Assembly (NCBI GenBank): GCA_015523665.1
Contig: WAJX01000184.1
Coordinates: forward strand, 1-6,283
Origin: Ferroglobus sp.
GTDB taxonomy: Archaea > Halobacteriota > Archaeoglobi > Archaeoglobales > Archaeoglobaceae
Direction: 5' to 3'
DNA: 6,283 nucleotides
Position 1 is the stretch's first letter; each line of letters opens with the position of its first letter. A model generated the notes under the pieces. That model saw only the letters and a list, made by a program, of their open reading frames with translations. It did not search any database and was not told the origin of the DNA. Positions 1-5,668 of this stretch are shown in pieces. A program made the position numbers and the translations under genes.

Positions 1-277
1 GATTTGAAAATGCCAAAACTACTAAAAATGCCAAACCAAAGTATAAATATGCTCCAATCCCATCACTTTCATACTCCCTTAACAACCATTTTGGAAATAT
101 TTCGTATCTCTTTCTAAGTATCTCAATAAAAATTGCTAAAGTTGTTAAAGTTAAGATTGCAAAAAATGATATTATTTTACCAAATTCTAAATAAAATGGA
201 ATAAATAAAATTCCCAAAAAATGAATGAATTTTCTGGCAATCTCTGTCTTTATCTCATTTCTCGTCATTTTTACCAT
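1..277 (-). CDS. SEC59/dolichol kinase-family integral membrane protein, 3' part beyond the window
   Basis: This leftward gene is cut by the left edge; 92 codons from ATG 277 are visible. The product begins MVKMTRNEIKTEIARKFIHF and carries the N-terminal signature of the SEC59/DGK1/VTE5 family: E12, R15-K16 and H19, then hydrophobic segments near residues 20-32, 35-53 and 78-90. An E52-x-x-R55 pair and an acidic patch before GIGAYLYF are also typical. Known members are CTP-dependent kinases of polyprenols, diacylglycerol or phytol. In archaea the likely role is in lipid or polyprenyl-phosphate metabolism at the membrane, with the substrate unknown. The cytidylyl-binding part would lie in the missing C-terminal half. 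ATG 268 is an alternative start (MTRNEIK). No Shine-Dalgarno sequence precedes either. Frame upstream of 277 stays open to a TGA at 374-376 without a usable in-frame start. The family call is fairly confident, the substrate is not. Confidence 0.72.
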   Translation of the reverse strand, partial: MVKMTRNEIKTEIARKFIHFLGILFIPFYLEFGKIISFFAILTLTTLAIFIEILRKRYEIFPKWLLREYESDGIGAYLYFGLAFLVVLAFSN

Positions 278-279
278 AG

Positions 280-293
280 GAGTTATATAACTC
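280..293. promoter_or_regulatory. Perfect 14-base palindrome, possible operator
   Basis: The bases GAGTTATATAACTC form an exact inverted repeat two bases upstream of the first ATG of the leftward SEC59-family gene, within the spacer shared with the divergent membrane regulator. A TTTAAA-rich stretch at about 311-320 could be the leftward TATA box, which would put the transcription start inside or next to the palindrome. That is a position where a bound repressor would block initiation. The palindrome is seen; operator function is inference. Confidence 0.35.
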
Positions 294-381
294 AGAGTTT
301 TTATTTCAATCTTTTTTAAATCTTTAGAGTTGAGCTTTATGGTAGCTAGTTTGATTAATTCATCAAGGCTTGCTCACTTTT

Positions 382-396
382 ACAAATTTTTTTATC
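382..396 (+). promoter_or_regulatory. Probable BRE/TATA element of the membrane regulator gene
   Basis: An A-rich stretch (ACAAAT, 382-387) followed by a T/A tract ending in TTTAT resembles an archaeal BRE plus TATA box. Its centre lies about 27 bases before ATG 418, the spacing expected if the transcript starts at or next to the start codon (a leaderless mRNA). There is no Shine-Dalgarno sequence upstream of 418, which agrees with this. The match to a consensus TATA box is imperfect. Confidence 0.35.
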
Positions 397-417
397 CTTC
401 TCTTTTAACTTACATTT

Positions 418-1092
418 ATGGGTTGGAATATCGCTAACTGGAAGTTATTTCTACTTATACTCACCTCTCTCATATCTTTCATCTCAATTTCTCAAGGTGC
501 GGTAATTCATGGAAAGATCTATTCTTGGGAAGATTTTTCAATTCTCCCTAATACTGTTGTAACAATAAATACAACACCAGAACAAAGAGTTGTGAGTAAT
601 GATGGGAGTTATTCATTCAATGTATCTTTAGGAAATTATAAAATTGAGGCTTTTTACTATGTTAATGGAGAATTAAAATACTACGCCTCTGAGAATATAA
701 CAGTCAGAAGTGAGGGTTCATATAATATTGATCTTCTTTTATTTCCAGTATTGCCTGAAATTAACACTTCTTTAGGTGAAATAAATTTTGAAATTTCCGT
801 TGAGGAGAAAAACTACATAATTTATCCAATCTTTATAGCTATCGCTATCTCAATTTTCGCATATTTTAAGTTGAGGATAAGAAAGAGAGATGTTAGACAA
901 GATTTTCCAGAGGATTTAAAAATGCTCGTTGAAGAAATAAAAAAAGCTGGAGGGAGAATTACTCAAAAAGAGCTTAGAGAAAGATTGAAAATTAGTGAAG
1001 CTAAATTAAGTTTGATGCTTGCCGATTTAGAGAGGAGAGGTGTGATAGAGAAGGTTAAAAAAGGAAGAGGAAATATAATATTTCTCAGATGA
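418..1092 (+). CDS. Membrane-anchored winged-helix transcriptional regulator (COG2512 type)
   Basis: The 224-residue protein has a clear layout. A hydrophobic segment at about residues 9-27 looks like a signal peptide or anchor. An extracytoplasmic beta-rich domain follows (about 28-112) of the carboxypeptidase-regulatory-like kind, with repeated short strands and several N-x-S/T sites. A second membrane span lies at about 135-151, then a basic stop-transfer stretch (KLRIRKR). The cytoplasmic winged helix is at about 163-224, with the recognition helix near 192-206 and the wing around KKGRGNIIF. This layout matches predicted archaeal membrane-associated regulators, in which an outer sensor domain is linked to a DNA-binding domain inside. 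Ligand and targets are unknown. An in-frame TAA at 406-408 makes ATG 418 the first available ATG, and the promoter spacing suggests leaderless translation. The divergent SEC59-family gene is the obvious candidate target, but that is inference from position. Confidence 0.75.
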   Translation: MGWNIANWKLFLLILTSLISFISISQGAVIHGKIYSWEDFSILPNTVVTINTTPEQRVVSNDGSYSFNVSLGNYKIEAFYYVNGELKYYASENITVRSEGSYNIDLLLFPVLPEINTSLGEINFEISVEEKNYIIYPIFIAIAISIFAYFKLRIRKRDVRQDFPEDLKMLVEEIKKAGGRITQKELRERLKISEAKLSLMLADLERRGVIEKVKKGRGNIIFLR

Positions 1093-1103
1093 TTTCAAAA
1101 GTT

Positions 1104-1173
1104 AAATTCAAAAATAAAAATATATATAAATTATTAATAAAAAATAGTAACTTTAAATTTAGAAAATTTAAAG
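1104..1173 (-). terminator. Probable leftward terminator: AT stem-loop then U-rich tract
   Basis: On the minus strand, 75 bases past the M20 gene, a perfect 9-base inverted repeat (1151-1159 with 1165-1173, 5-base loop) is followed by a T-rich tract. This includes T6 at 1139-1144 and two T5 runs between 1110 and 1120. Archaeal RNA polymerase terminates at oligo-T tracts with or without a hairpin, so this is a good place for the leftward wHTH-M20 transcript to end. The same stretch is A-rich on the plus strand, so it would not obviously terminate the rightward regulator gene. Confidence 0.45.
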
Positions 1174-1223
1174 AATATACTAACTAACAACCACATACCG
1201 CCAAATCATTAAGAAGCTGCGAT

Positions 1224-1244
1224 AATTGTAATGAATCTACAATT
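1224..1244. repeat. 7-base inverted repeat next to the M20 gene stop codon
   Basis: AATTGTA (1224-1230) and TACAATT (1238-1244) pair exactly around a 7-base loop, ending three bases from the M20 gene's stop codon. In its transcript this is a small hairpin right after the coding region. It might stabilise the 3' end or aid termination, but no T-run follows it directly. The rest of the gap from 1093 to 1247 contains no gene that I can see. Confidence 0.3.
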
Positions 1245-1247
1245 CTA

Positions 1248-2366
1248 TTAAATGAGTTCAACGATCTTTCTGTATATATTCACACATCTATAGAGATCAT
1301 TGATATAAACAAATTCTCCATTTCCATGAATCTCTCCACCTCTAGCTCCAAGATAAAAAGCAGGAATTCCTCTTTTTCTTGCATGCCTTATATCTCCCAC
1401 CCCCAGAGATACAACCGCTGTACATTTCTTCATAGCATTTTTCAGAGCATTGAATAGTTTTAAATCCTTATTTTTTTCTACACCATCCAAACCAAACCCA
1501 TAAGGCTCAAGATGTCCTTCGACTATAATTTCAACTCCCTCAAATTTCCTAAAAAATTCTCTTAGCATATCGATCTCTATCCATGGCATAACTCTTATAT
1601 CAGCTTTTATAACACACCTATCCGAAACAACATTTCTTTTATTTCCTCCTTTTATAATTGAAGGATTAAAAACAGCTTCCCCACTTCCCCTTATTTCAAT
1701 ATCAACACCAAGTTCTCTTTTGATTTCATTTAAATAATCCATGTTACCCCTAAGTGATGAAAAGAATTCAACCGCAGATATTATGAATTTAGATGCTTTA
1801 TAAATAGCTCCCTCTTTTACATCTTGAATAGCTGTATGCCCCGATTTTCCGCTTACAACTATATCAGCCGATATAACTCTGGCCTGAGCTATCCCAACTC
1901 TATCACTCCCAGTAGGCTCACCTATTATAATATAATCTGGATTATACTTCTCTAAAACTAAATCCAAACCCAATTTCCCTCCAATTTCCTCGTCAGCTGT
2001 AAAAGAGAGATATATTCCTTTTCCGCATTCATAAGACTCATATCCATAAAAAGCTGAAATTATAGCTGAAACGCAACCCTTCGCATCACAAGCTCCCCTA
2101 CCATATAATTTTCCATTTACAATTATAGGATTTAGCATTAAATCACTCGCTGGAACTGTATCCAAATGTGAATTGAACATGATCTCTGGTTTTCCTCTAC
2201 TGATCTCTATCACGATATTTTCTTTTCCATTTTTCTCAATTACATGACAGTTGTATGAAGAGAATATATTTTGGATGTATTCAACAGCATTTCCGGTATA
2301 ACCAGGAGGATTTCTCGTATCTATCTTTATAAGATCTTTCAAAATATCTAAGATATTAACCGACAT
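1248..2366 (-). CDS. M20 family metallo-deacylase (DapE/ArgE type)
   Basis: The 372-residue product is a complete M20 zinc amidohydrolase of the DapE/ArgE/CPG2 type, probably cytoplasmic. Visible active-site elements are H67 and D69 in SHLDTVP, bridging D94 in GRGACDAKG, the E126-E127 pair in TADEE, E150 in GEPTGSD and H347 near the C-terminus. The lid/dimer domain (about 160-280) has GKSGHTA, with H177 in the place of the histidine that DapE supplies across the dimer. These enzymes remove an acyl or carrier group from an amino acid amine. Candidates are N-succinyl-DAP, N-acetylornithine or LysW-carried lysine/ornithine, and the sequence does not choose between them. I chose ATG 2366 because it follows the upstream winged-helix stop by one base, has a weak GGAG upstream (2377-2380), and leads directly into the family N-terminus. 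A longer reading from 2468 only adds the neighbour's coding region in another frame. Confidence 0.85.
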   Translation of the reverse strand: MSVNILDILKDLIKIDTRNPPGYTGNAVEYIQNIFSSYNCHVIEKNGKENIVIEISRGKPEIMFNSHLDTVPASDLMLNPIIVNGKLYGRGACDAKGCVSAIISAFYGYESYECGKGIYLSFTADEEIGGKLGLDLVLEKYNPDYIIIGEPTGSDRVGIAQARVISADIVVSGKSGHTAIQDVKEGAIYKASKFIISAVEFFSSLRGNMDYLNEIKRELGVDIEIRGSGEAVFNPSIIKGGNKRNVVSDRCVIKADIRVMPWIEIDMLREFFRKFEGVEIIVEGHLEPYGFGLDGVEKNKDLKLFNALKNAMKKCTAVVSLGVGDIRHARKRGIPAFYLGARGGEIHGNGEFVYINDLYRCVNIYRKIVELI

Positions 2367-2367
2367 A

Positions 2368-2766
2368 CTACAAACTCTCCGGATCATTACCAAGGATTGC
2401 TGTCCACCACCATCTCGCCATATCAACGAGATCTCTACTAAACATCCCTGAAAGTCTATACTCTCCATCTCTTATCGTTATCATCCCTATTCCAATTAAC
2501 CTATTTCTCATTGAGTAAAATGATGATCTATCCATTTCTAATTCCTTCATTAAGCCCTCCCATTCACTAACTCTCAACGGCTCGCCAGATTTTTGTCTCT
2601 CCTCGATCATGGTTATAAATCTCATTGCTTTCATAGCCACCTCCTCTTTCCTGAATATCCTTCTCATAAGCTCAAGAAATGGATTTCTCGATTGAGTTAT
2701 CCTTGCATTAGATACACCCCTAACTATTATAGAAGCTGAAGTTTTTGGTGAGTCACTAACTTTCAT
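2368..2766 (-). CDS. Small winged-helix DNA-binding-like protein, function unknown
   Basis: I do not recognise a named family. Read from ATG 2766 the protein has 132 residues. The central part looks like a winged helix-turn-helix: a helix around [12 protein letters not shown] (68-79), a likely recognition helix [17 protein letters not shown] (79-95), then a short wing ([11 protein letters not shown]). The C-terminus has a further helix with an unusual run of three tryptophans (119-121). The N-terminal 44 residues are poorly defined. ATG 2634 (residue 45, MKAMRFIT) lies behind a near-perfect Shine-Dalgarno match, so the true product may be only 88 residues. The gene ends one base before the M20 deacylase and is surely cotranscribed with it. 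It diverges from hisG across 50 bases. A local regulator of the M20 gene or hisG is a reasonable guess, but no binding site is proven. Confidence 0.6.
   Translation of the reverse strand: MKVSDSPKTSASIIVRGVSNARITQSRNPFLELMRRIFRKEEVAMKAMRFITMIEERQKSGEPLRVSEWEGLMKELEMDRSSFYSMRNRLIGIGMITIRDGEYRLSGMFSRDLVDMARWWWTAILGNDPESL
2638..2645 (-). promoter_or_regulatory. Strong Shine-Dalgarno before an internal ATG of the winged-helix gene
   Basis: On the minus strand AGGAGGTG lies three bases before ATG 2634. It is an eight-base match to the complement of the archaeal 16S rRNA 3' end (anti-SD CACCUCCU), one of the strongest ribosome binding sites in the window. It also sits in a locally G-rich spot of an AT-rich gene. 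It favours initiation at 2634 rather than 2766, although the same bases can be read in frame as E-E-V-A codons. Confidence 0.55.
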
Positions 2767-2781
2767 ATGTTGATCTCTCAG

Positions 2782-2796
2782 TTAAAATTTTAAAAA
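2782..2796. promoter_or_regulatory. Shared divergent promoter element (TATA-like palindrome)
   Basis: TTAAAATTTTAA (2782-2793) is a perfect palindrome extended by AAA. The TATA-like core TTTAAAAA is centred near 2791-2792. That centre is about 25 bases from hisG ATG 2817 on one side and about 25 bases from ATG 2766 of the winged-helix gene on the other. Neither start has a Shine-Dalgarno sequence, so leaderless transcripts in both directions would fit one central TATA box. The geometry is seen; promoter activity is inferred. Confidence 0.5.
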
Positions 2797-2816
2797 GCTT
2801 CTATTCTCTTTGATTA

Positions 2817-3659
2817 ATGATAATCGCGATACCAAATAAAGGTAGACTAAGCCAACCCTCAATTGAAATGTTAAAAGAAGCTGGGATAAAGATAGAGGGA
2901 GAAGAGAGGAGACTTATAGCATCAACAAACAACGAAAATATAAAAATTCTGTTTGCAAGAGCTAAAGATATCCCGGAATACGTTTACATGAATGCTGCTC
3001 AAGCTGGGATAACTGGAATGGACATAGTCGAAAATTCTCAGTTTGATGTTGATGTTGTCATGAAGCTCGGTTTTGGAAAAGCTAAGCTTGTGGTTGCAGC
3101 TCCTAAAAAGTCGGATATTCAAAGAATAGAAGATCTAAATGGGAAAAGAGTTGCAACAGAATTCGTCAATATAACCAAGAAATACTTTGCAGAGAGAGGA
3201 ATCAATATAAGAATTGTTGAAGTCAGTGGAGCTTGTGAGAATGCTCCAGCTATAGGGATCGCAGAAGCGATTGTTGATTTAACAACTACCGGCACAACTC
3301 TCAGAATGAACGGACTTGAAGTTATTGATGAGATAATGGAAACTGAAGCGGTTTTAATAGCAAATAAAGATTTAACCGATGATTTTCATTTAAAAGCTCT
3401 AAAAACTGCCCTACAGAGTGTGATAAACGCAAGAGGAATGGTCTATCTTATGATGAATGTTCATGAAAGTAGGCTTGAAGATGTTAAGAGGATTGCTCCT
3501 GGACTAAAAGGTCCTACGGTTATGAGAGTTGATGCAGATGGTATACTTGCTGTTCACGTTGTGATTCATGAAGATCAACTCCTTGAAGTTGTTGAAGAAT
3601 TAAAAAGGATTGGTGCAAGAGACATATTAATCCTACCGATCCAAAGACTTATCTATTAA
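2817..3659 (+). CDS. hisG: ATP phosphoribosyltransferase, long form
   Basis: The 280-residue enzyme catalyses the first step of histidine synthesis, joining ATP and PRPP to give phosphoribosyl-ATP in the cytoplasm. The N-terminus (MIIAIPNKGRLSQPSIEMLK) is characteristic of HisG. The PRPP-binding segment is seen at about residues 136-163, with VSGACENAPAIGIAEA followed by D154-LTTTGTTLR. The length and a separate C-terminal domain (about 208-280, with ESRLEDVKRIAPGLKGPTV and a beta-alpha-beta pattern) mark the long form. In that form the C-terminal ACT/PII-like domain binds histidine for feedback inhibition and no HisZ partner is needed. ATG 2817 lies about 25 bases from a TATA-like element and lacks a Shine-Dalgarno sequence, so leaderless translation is likely. 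No other his gene is in the window. The last 11 bases overlap the 3' end of convergent bud32. Confidence 0.95.
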   Translation: MIIAIPNKGRLSQPSIEMLKEAGIKIEGEERRLIASTNNENIKILFARAKDIPEYVYMNAAQAGITGMDIVENSQFDVDVVMKLGFGKAKLVVAAPKKSDIQRIEDLNGKRVATEFVNITKKYFAERGINIRIVEVSGACENAPAIGIAEAIVDLTTTGTTLRMNGLEVIDEIMETEAVLIANKDLTDDFHLKALKTALQSVINARGMVYLMMNVHESRLEDVKRIAPGLKGPTVMRVDADGILAVHVVIHEDQLLEVVEELKRIGARDILILPIQRLIY

Positions 3660-4260
3660 CTTCATACTTAGATCTGTCTATATATCTTCCTCTCTCCTCT
3701 ATTTCCTTTACTCTCTCTAAAACTTCTTTAGCTCTCTCATAACATGAATATCCCTCAATAAAAGCATCTTTCAGTTTTTCCCAATTTTCAAAACTAGCTT
3801 TAAGAGATTCGAAGAAAACGTGTATATCAACACCTTTAGCCTCAATATCATGTGTATGAAAGGCTAAACCAAAATCAACAAAATATAGCTTGCCATTGTT
3901 ATATATCATGTTCATAGGAGTTAAATCTCCATGGACTATCCCAGCTCTGTGTAACTTAGCTACAGCCTCACCAATTTTTCTTGCTACTTCTTCATCCATA
4001 ACGTTTTTTACAGCTTCTCCTTCAATTCTCTCCATTATTATCTTATCTCCTTCCACATCCAACACTATTGGAGTAGCTACCCCCACTTTTCTCGCCATTG
4101 CCATTATTCTAACCTCACTTCTAGTTCTCTTTTTCCTTAACTCCTCATCTATTTCTGGAATCCTATATCTCTTTGGTTTCCTTATCTTTTCAACAACTTC
4201 TGAAATTATAACTTCAGCTTCTCCACCTATATATCTCTTAACCTTCATAAACCCTAACAT
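3649..4260 (-). CDS. bud32: KEOPS complex kinase/ATPase Bud32
   Basis: This 203-residue protein is Bud32, the small atypical RIO-like kinase of KEOPS. It binds Kae1 and supports t6A formation at A37 of ANN-decoding tRNAs, mainly by ATP hydrolysis. Seen in order are the N-lobe GGEAEVI (12-18), the conserved KPKRYRIPEID (28-38), R42/R45/E49 in the following helix, hinge MERIEGE (76-82), catalytic H110-G-D112-L-T with N117, and the DFG at D129-F-G131. The catalytic loop reads HGDLTPMN, whereas the common family form is HGDLTTSN. The C-terminal tail is basic (RGRYIDRSKYEVNR), as expected for a part that contacts tRNA. The start is three bases after the kae1 stop and in the same frame; ATG 4248 (MKVKRYIGG) is an alternative. 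A GAGGT 13 bases upstream is a distant ribosome site, so translation may depend on coupling to kae1. Confidence 0.92.
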   Translation of the reverse strand: MLGFMKVKRYIGGEAEVIISEVVEKIRKPKRYRIPEIDEELRKKRTRSEVRIMAMARKVGVATPIVLDVEGDKIIMERIEGEAVKNVMDEEVARKIGEAVAKLHRAGIVHGDLTPMNMIYNNGKLYFVDFGLAFHTHDIEAKGVDIHVFFESLKASFENWEKLKDAFIEGYSCYERAKEVLERVKEIEERGRYIDRSKYEVNR

Positions 4261-4263
4261 TAA

Positions 4264-5226
4264 TTAAAGTTCAACCTCTTCAATTCTATAATCTGGTTTA
4301 ACAAAAGATTCATCAATTGACGTTTCTCTCCCTTTAAGAAATAATTTCAACCCAGTATATGCAATCATAGCTCCATTATCTCCCATAAATTCTGTAGGAG
4401 GAGCATAAAAGTTACCTTCTCTATCTTCACACATAATTTTAAGCATTTCTTTTAACCTTTTATTAGCTCCAACACCACCAACGAGTAGGAGATCATCTTT
4501 CTCCAGATAAGCCATCGCTCTTTCCGAAACCTCTGCAAGCATTGAGAAGGCTGTTTCCTGAAAACTATATGCTATATCTTCCTTCCTCTCCCCCCTATCA
4601 TAGAGCTTTTGTGATGCTGTTACTAATCCACTAAACGAGAAATCCATTCCTTTAACAACATAGGGAAGCTTAAGATATTTTCTCCCATTCTTTGCAAGCT
4701 TCTCTATTTTAGGCCCACCTGGATGCTGTAATCCCATATACCTAGCAAGCTTATCTAAAGCGTTTCCAATCCCTATATCAAGAGTTTCTCCAAAAACTCT
4801 ATATCTCCCTCCTTTTTTGGATATTATTTGACTATTCCCTCCGCTCACATAAAGAACCACTGGATCACTCACACCACACATCCATCTTCCTATCTCAACG
4901 TGTGCATGACAATGATTGACACCGATAAGTGGGATGTTGAGCTTTAATGAAAGGGCTCTTGCTGCAGTAGCAACTATCCTCAAGCAAGGCCCTAATCCCG
5001 GACCTTGAGAGAATGCTACTAAATCAATTTTTTGTGGAGGTATTTTTGAAAAAACAGATCTTATAAGTTCTCCGATAACTTCAGCATGATGTTGTGATGC
5101 CTCTCTTGGGTGAATTCCTCCCTCTTTAGGAATATATGGCCTATCTTCAACTAAAATTACCCTATTTTCATCAACAACGCCTATACTTAAGTTCCAAGCT
5201 GTGCCTTCTATACCCAACGCGATCAT
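4264..5226 (-). CDS. kae1: tRNA N6-threonylcarbamoyladenosine synthase Kae1 (KEOPS)
   Basis: The 320-residue ASKHA-fold enzyme transfers threonylcarbamoyl from TC-AMP to A37 of ANN-decoding tRNAs. It is the catalytic subunit of KEOPS, with Bud32, Cgi121 and Pcc1; the last two are not in this window. Seen are the N-terminal GIEGTAWN (5-12), [13 protein letters not shown] (37-49), [11 protein letters not shown] (73-83), the metal site NHCHAH with H105 and H109 plus D283 in [15 protein letters not shown] (126-133), [10 protein letters not shown] with HPGGP (150-172), MDFSFSGL (194-201) and the nucleotide-binding GGVGAN (250-255). Length is normal for a stand-alone Kae1. It ends [12 protein letters not shown], just where fused Kae1-Bud32 proteins continue into the kinase. 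The start ATG overlaps the rps27ae stop (ATGA, 4 bases), and with no Shine-Dalgarno sequence, reinitiation by terminating ribosomes is likely. Confidence 0.97.
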   Translation of the reverse strand: MIALGIEGTAWNLSIGVVDENRVILVEDRPYIPKEGGIHPREASQHHAEVIGELIRSVFSKIPPQKIDLVAFSQGPGLGPCLRIVATAARALSLKLNIPLIGVNHCHAHVEIGRWMCGVSDPVVLYVSGGNSQIISKKGGRYRVFGETLDIGIGNALDKLARYMGLQHPGGPKIEKLAKNGRKYLKLPYVVKGMDFSFSGLVTASQKLYDRGERKEDIAYSFQETAFSMLAEVSERAMAYLEKDDLLLVGGVGANKRLKEMLKIMCEDREGNFYAPPTEFMGDNGAMIAYTGLKLFLKGRETSIDESFVKPDYRIEEVEL

Positions 5227-5381
5227 TTCTGAGTTTTAAATTCGGTATATCCACATTTTCCACAAGTTCTTCTATCTTTATGTTCTGCCATAAAAACTCC
5301 TTCTCCACACCTCGGACAAAATTTCCTCTTTCTGATGATTTTTTCTCCTTTTATCTCATAAAAACTAGAAATTCCCATCAT
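5223..5381 (-). CDS. rps27ae: 30S ribosomal protein eS31 (S27ae)
   Basis: A short gene encodes a 52-residue zinc-ribbon protein beginning [20 protein letters not shown]. The zinc ligands are C22 and C25 (CPRCG) and C40 and C43 (CGKCG), and the rest is basic, as in archaeal eS31, which sits in the small ribosomal subunit. Archaeal eS31 lacks the ubiquitin domain of eukaryotic forms, and its length here is normal. The start ATG overlaps the eS24 stop as ATGA (5378-5381). A GGAGG (5386-5390) lies four bases upstream of it, inside the eS24 coding end. A second ATG follows directly (5378), so the protein may begin one residue later. The stop likewise overlaps the kae1 start. The pair eS24-eS31 ahead of kae1 is a well-conserved archaeal order, which supports the call. 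Confidence 0.95.
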   Translation of the reverse strand: MMGISSFYEIKGEKIIRKRKFCPRCGEGVFMAEHKDRRTCGKCGYTEFKTQK

Positions 5382-5668
5382 TCTCCCTCCTCACTTGGAA
5401 AGTTTCTTCTAATTATATGCTCACTCTCTATATTCCTCATATCATCAACACTCTCATATATCTTCGCATATCCAATAGCTTCACATTTACCAAATTCAGG
5501 CTTTATCCAATTTATGACTATTCTGTCAAGACTTGCATTAAAAAGCCCAGCGATTTTTTCTCTTACATCTTTTCTTGATGGAGTTATCCCATTATATTTA
5601 ATTCTAAAGTATATCTCCCTTCTTTTTAGCAGAGGATTACTTCTATCTTTTTCAACTATTATCTCCAT
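5378..5668 (-). CDS. rps24e: 30S ribosomal protein eS24 (S24e)
   Basis: The 96-residue protein is a typical archaeal eS24 of the small ribosomal subunit. Family marks are [20 protein letters not shown] at the N-terminus, [12 protein letters not shown] (29-40), and the [13 protein letters not shown] segment (59-71), ending in an acidic tail. The ATG lies inside the last codons of the dephospho-CoA kinase gene (10-base overlap). It is preceded by GGGGGTGA (5673-5680) four bases upstream, a good Shine-Dalgarno match. The next gene, eS31, overlaps its stop by four bases, so the two ribosomal proteins are probably translated in a coupled fashion and at similar amounts. Nothing about the sequence is unusual. 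Confidence 0.95.
   Translation of the reverse strand: MEIIVEKDRSNPLLKRREIYFRIKYNGITPSRKDVREKIAGLFNASLDRIVINWIKPEFGKCEAIGYAKIYESVDDMRNIESEHIIRRNFPSEEGE

Noticed and set aside
1174..1247. Possible small RNA or gene remnant in the gap after the membrane regulator
   Set aside because: There is no open frame of note, no GC-rich structured segment standing out from the AT-rich background, and no promoter pairing. Only the two inverted repeats are supportable.
2367..2468. A 34-residue N-terminal extension of the M20 gene, read from an upstream ATG
   Set aside because: It overlaps the winged-helix gene in another frame, has no family similarity that I can see, and ATG 2366 gives the standard N-terminus one base after the neighbour's stop.
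2922..3122. Minus-strand open frame of 66 codons inside hisG
   Set aside because: It lies fully within the conserved N-terminal domain of hisG and has no start signal or recognisable domain.
3890..4267. Plus-strand open frame of 125 codons with hydrophobic content
   Set aside because: It is an antisense shadow of bud32, whose catalytic motifs are all present on the other strand.
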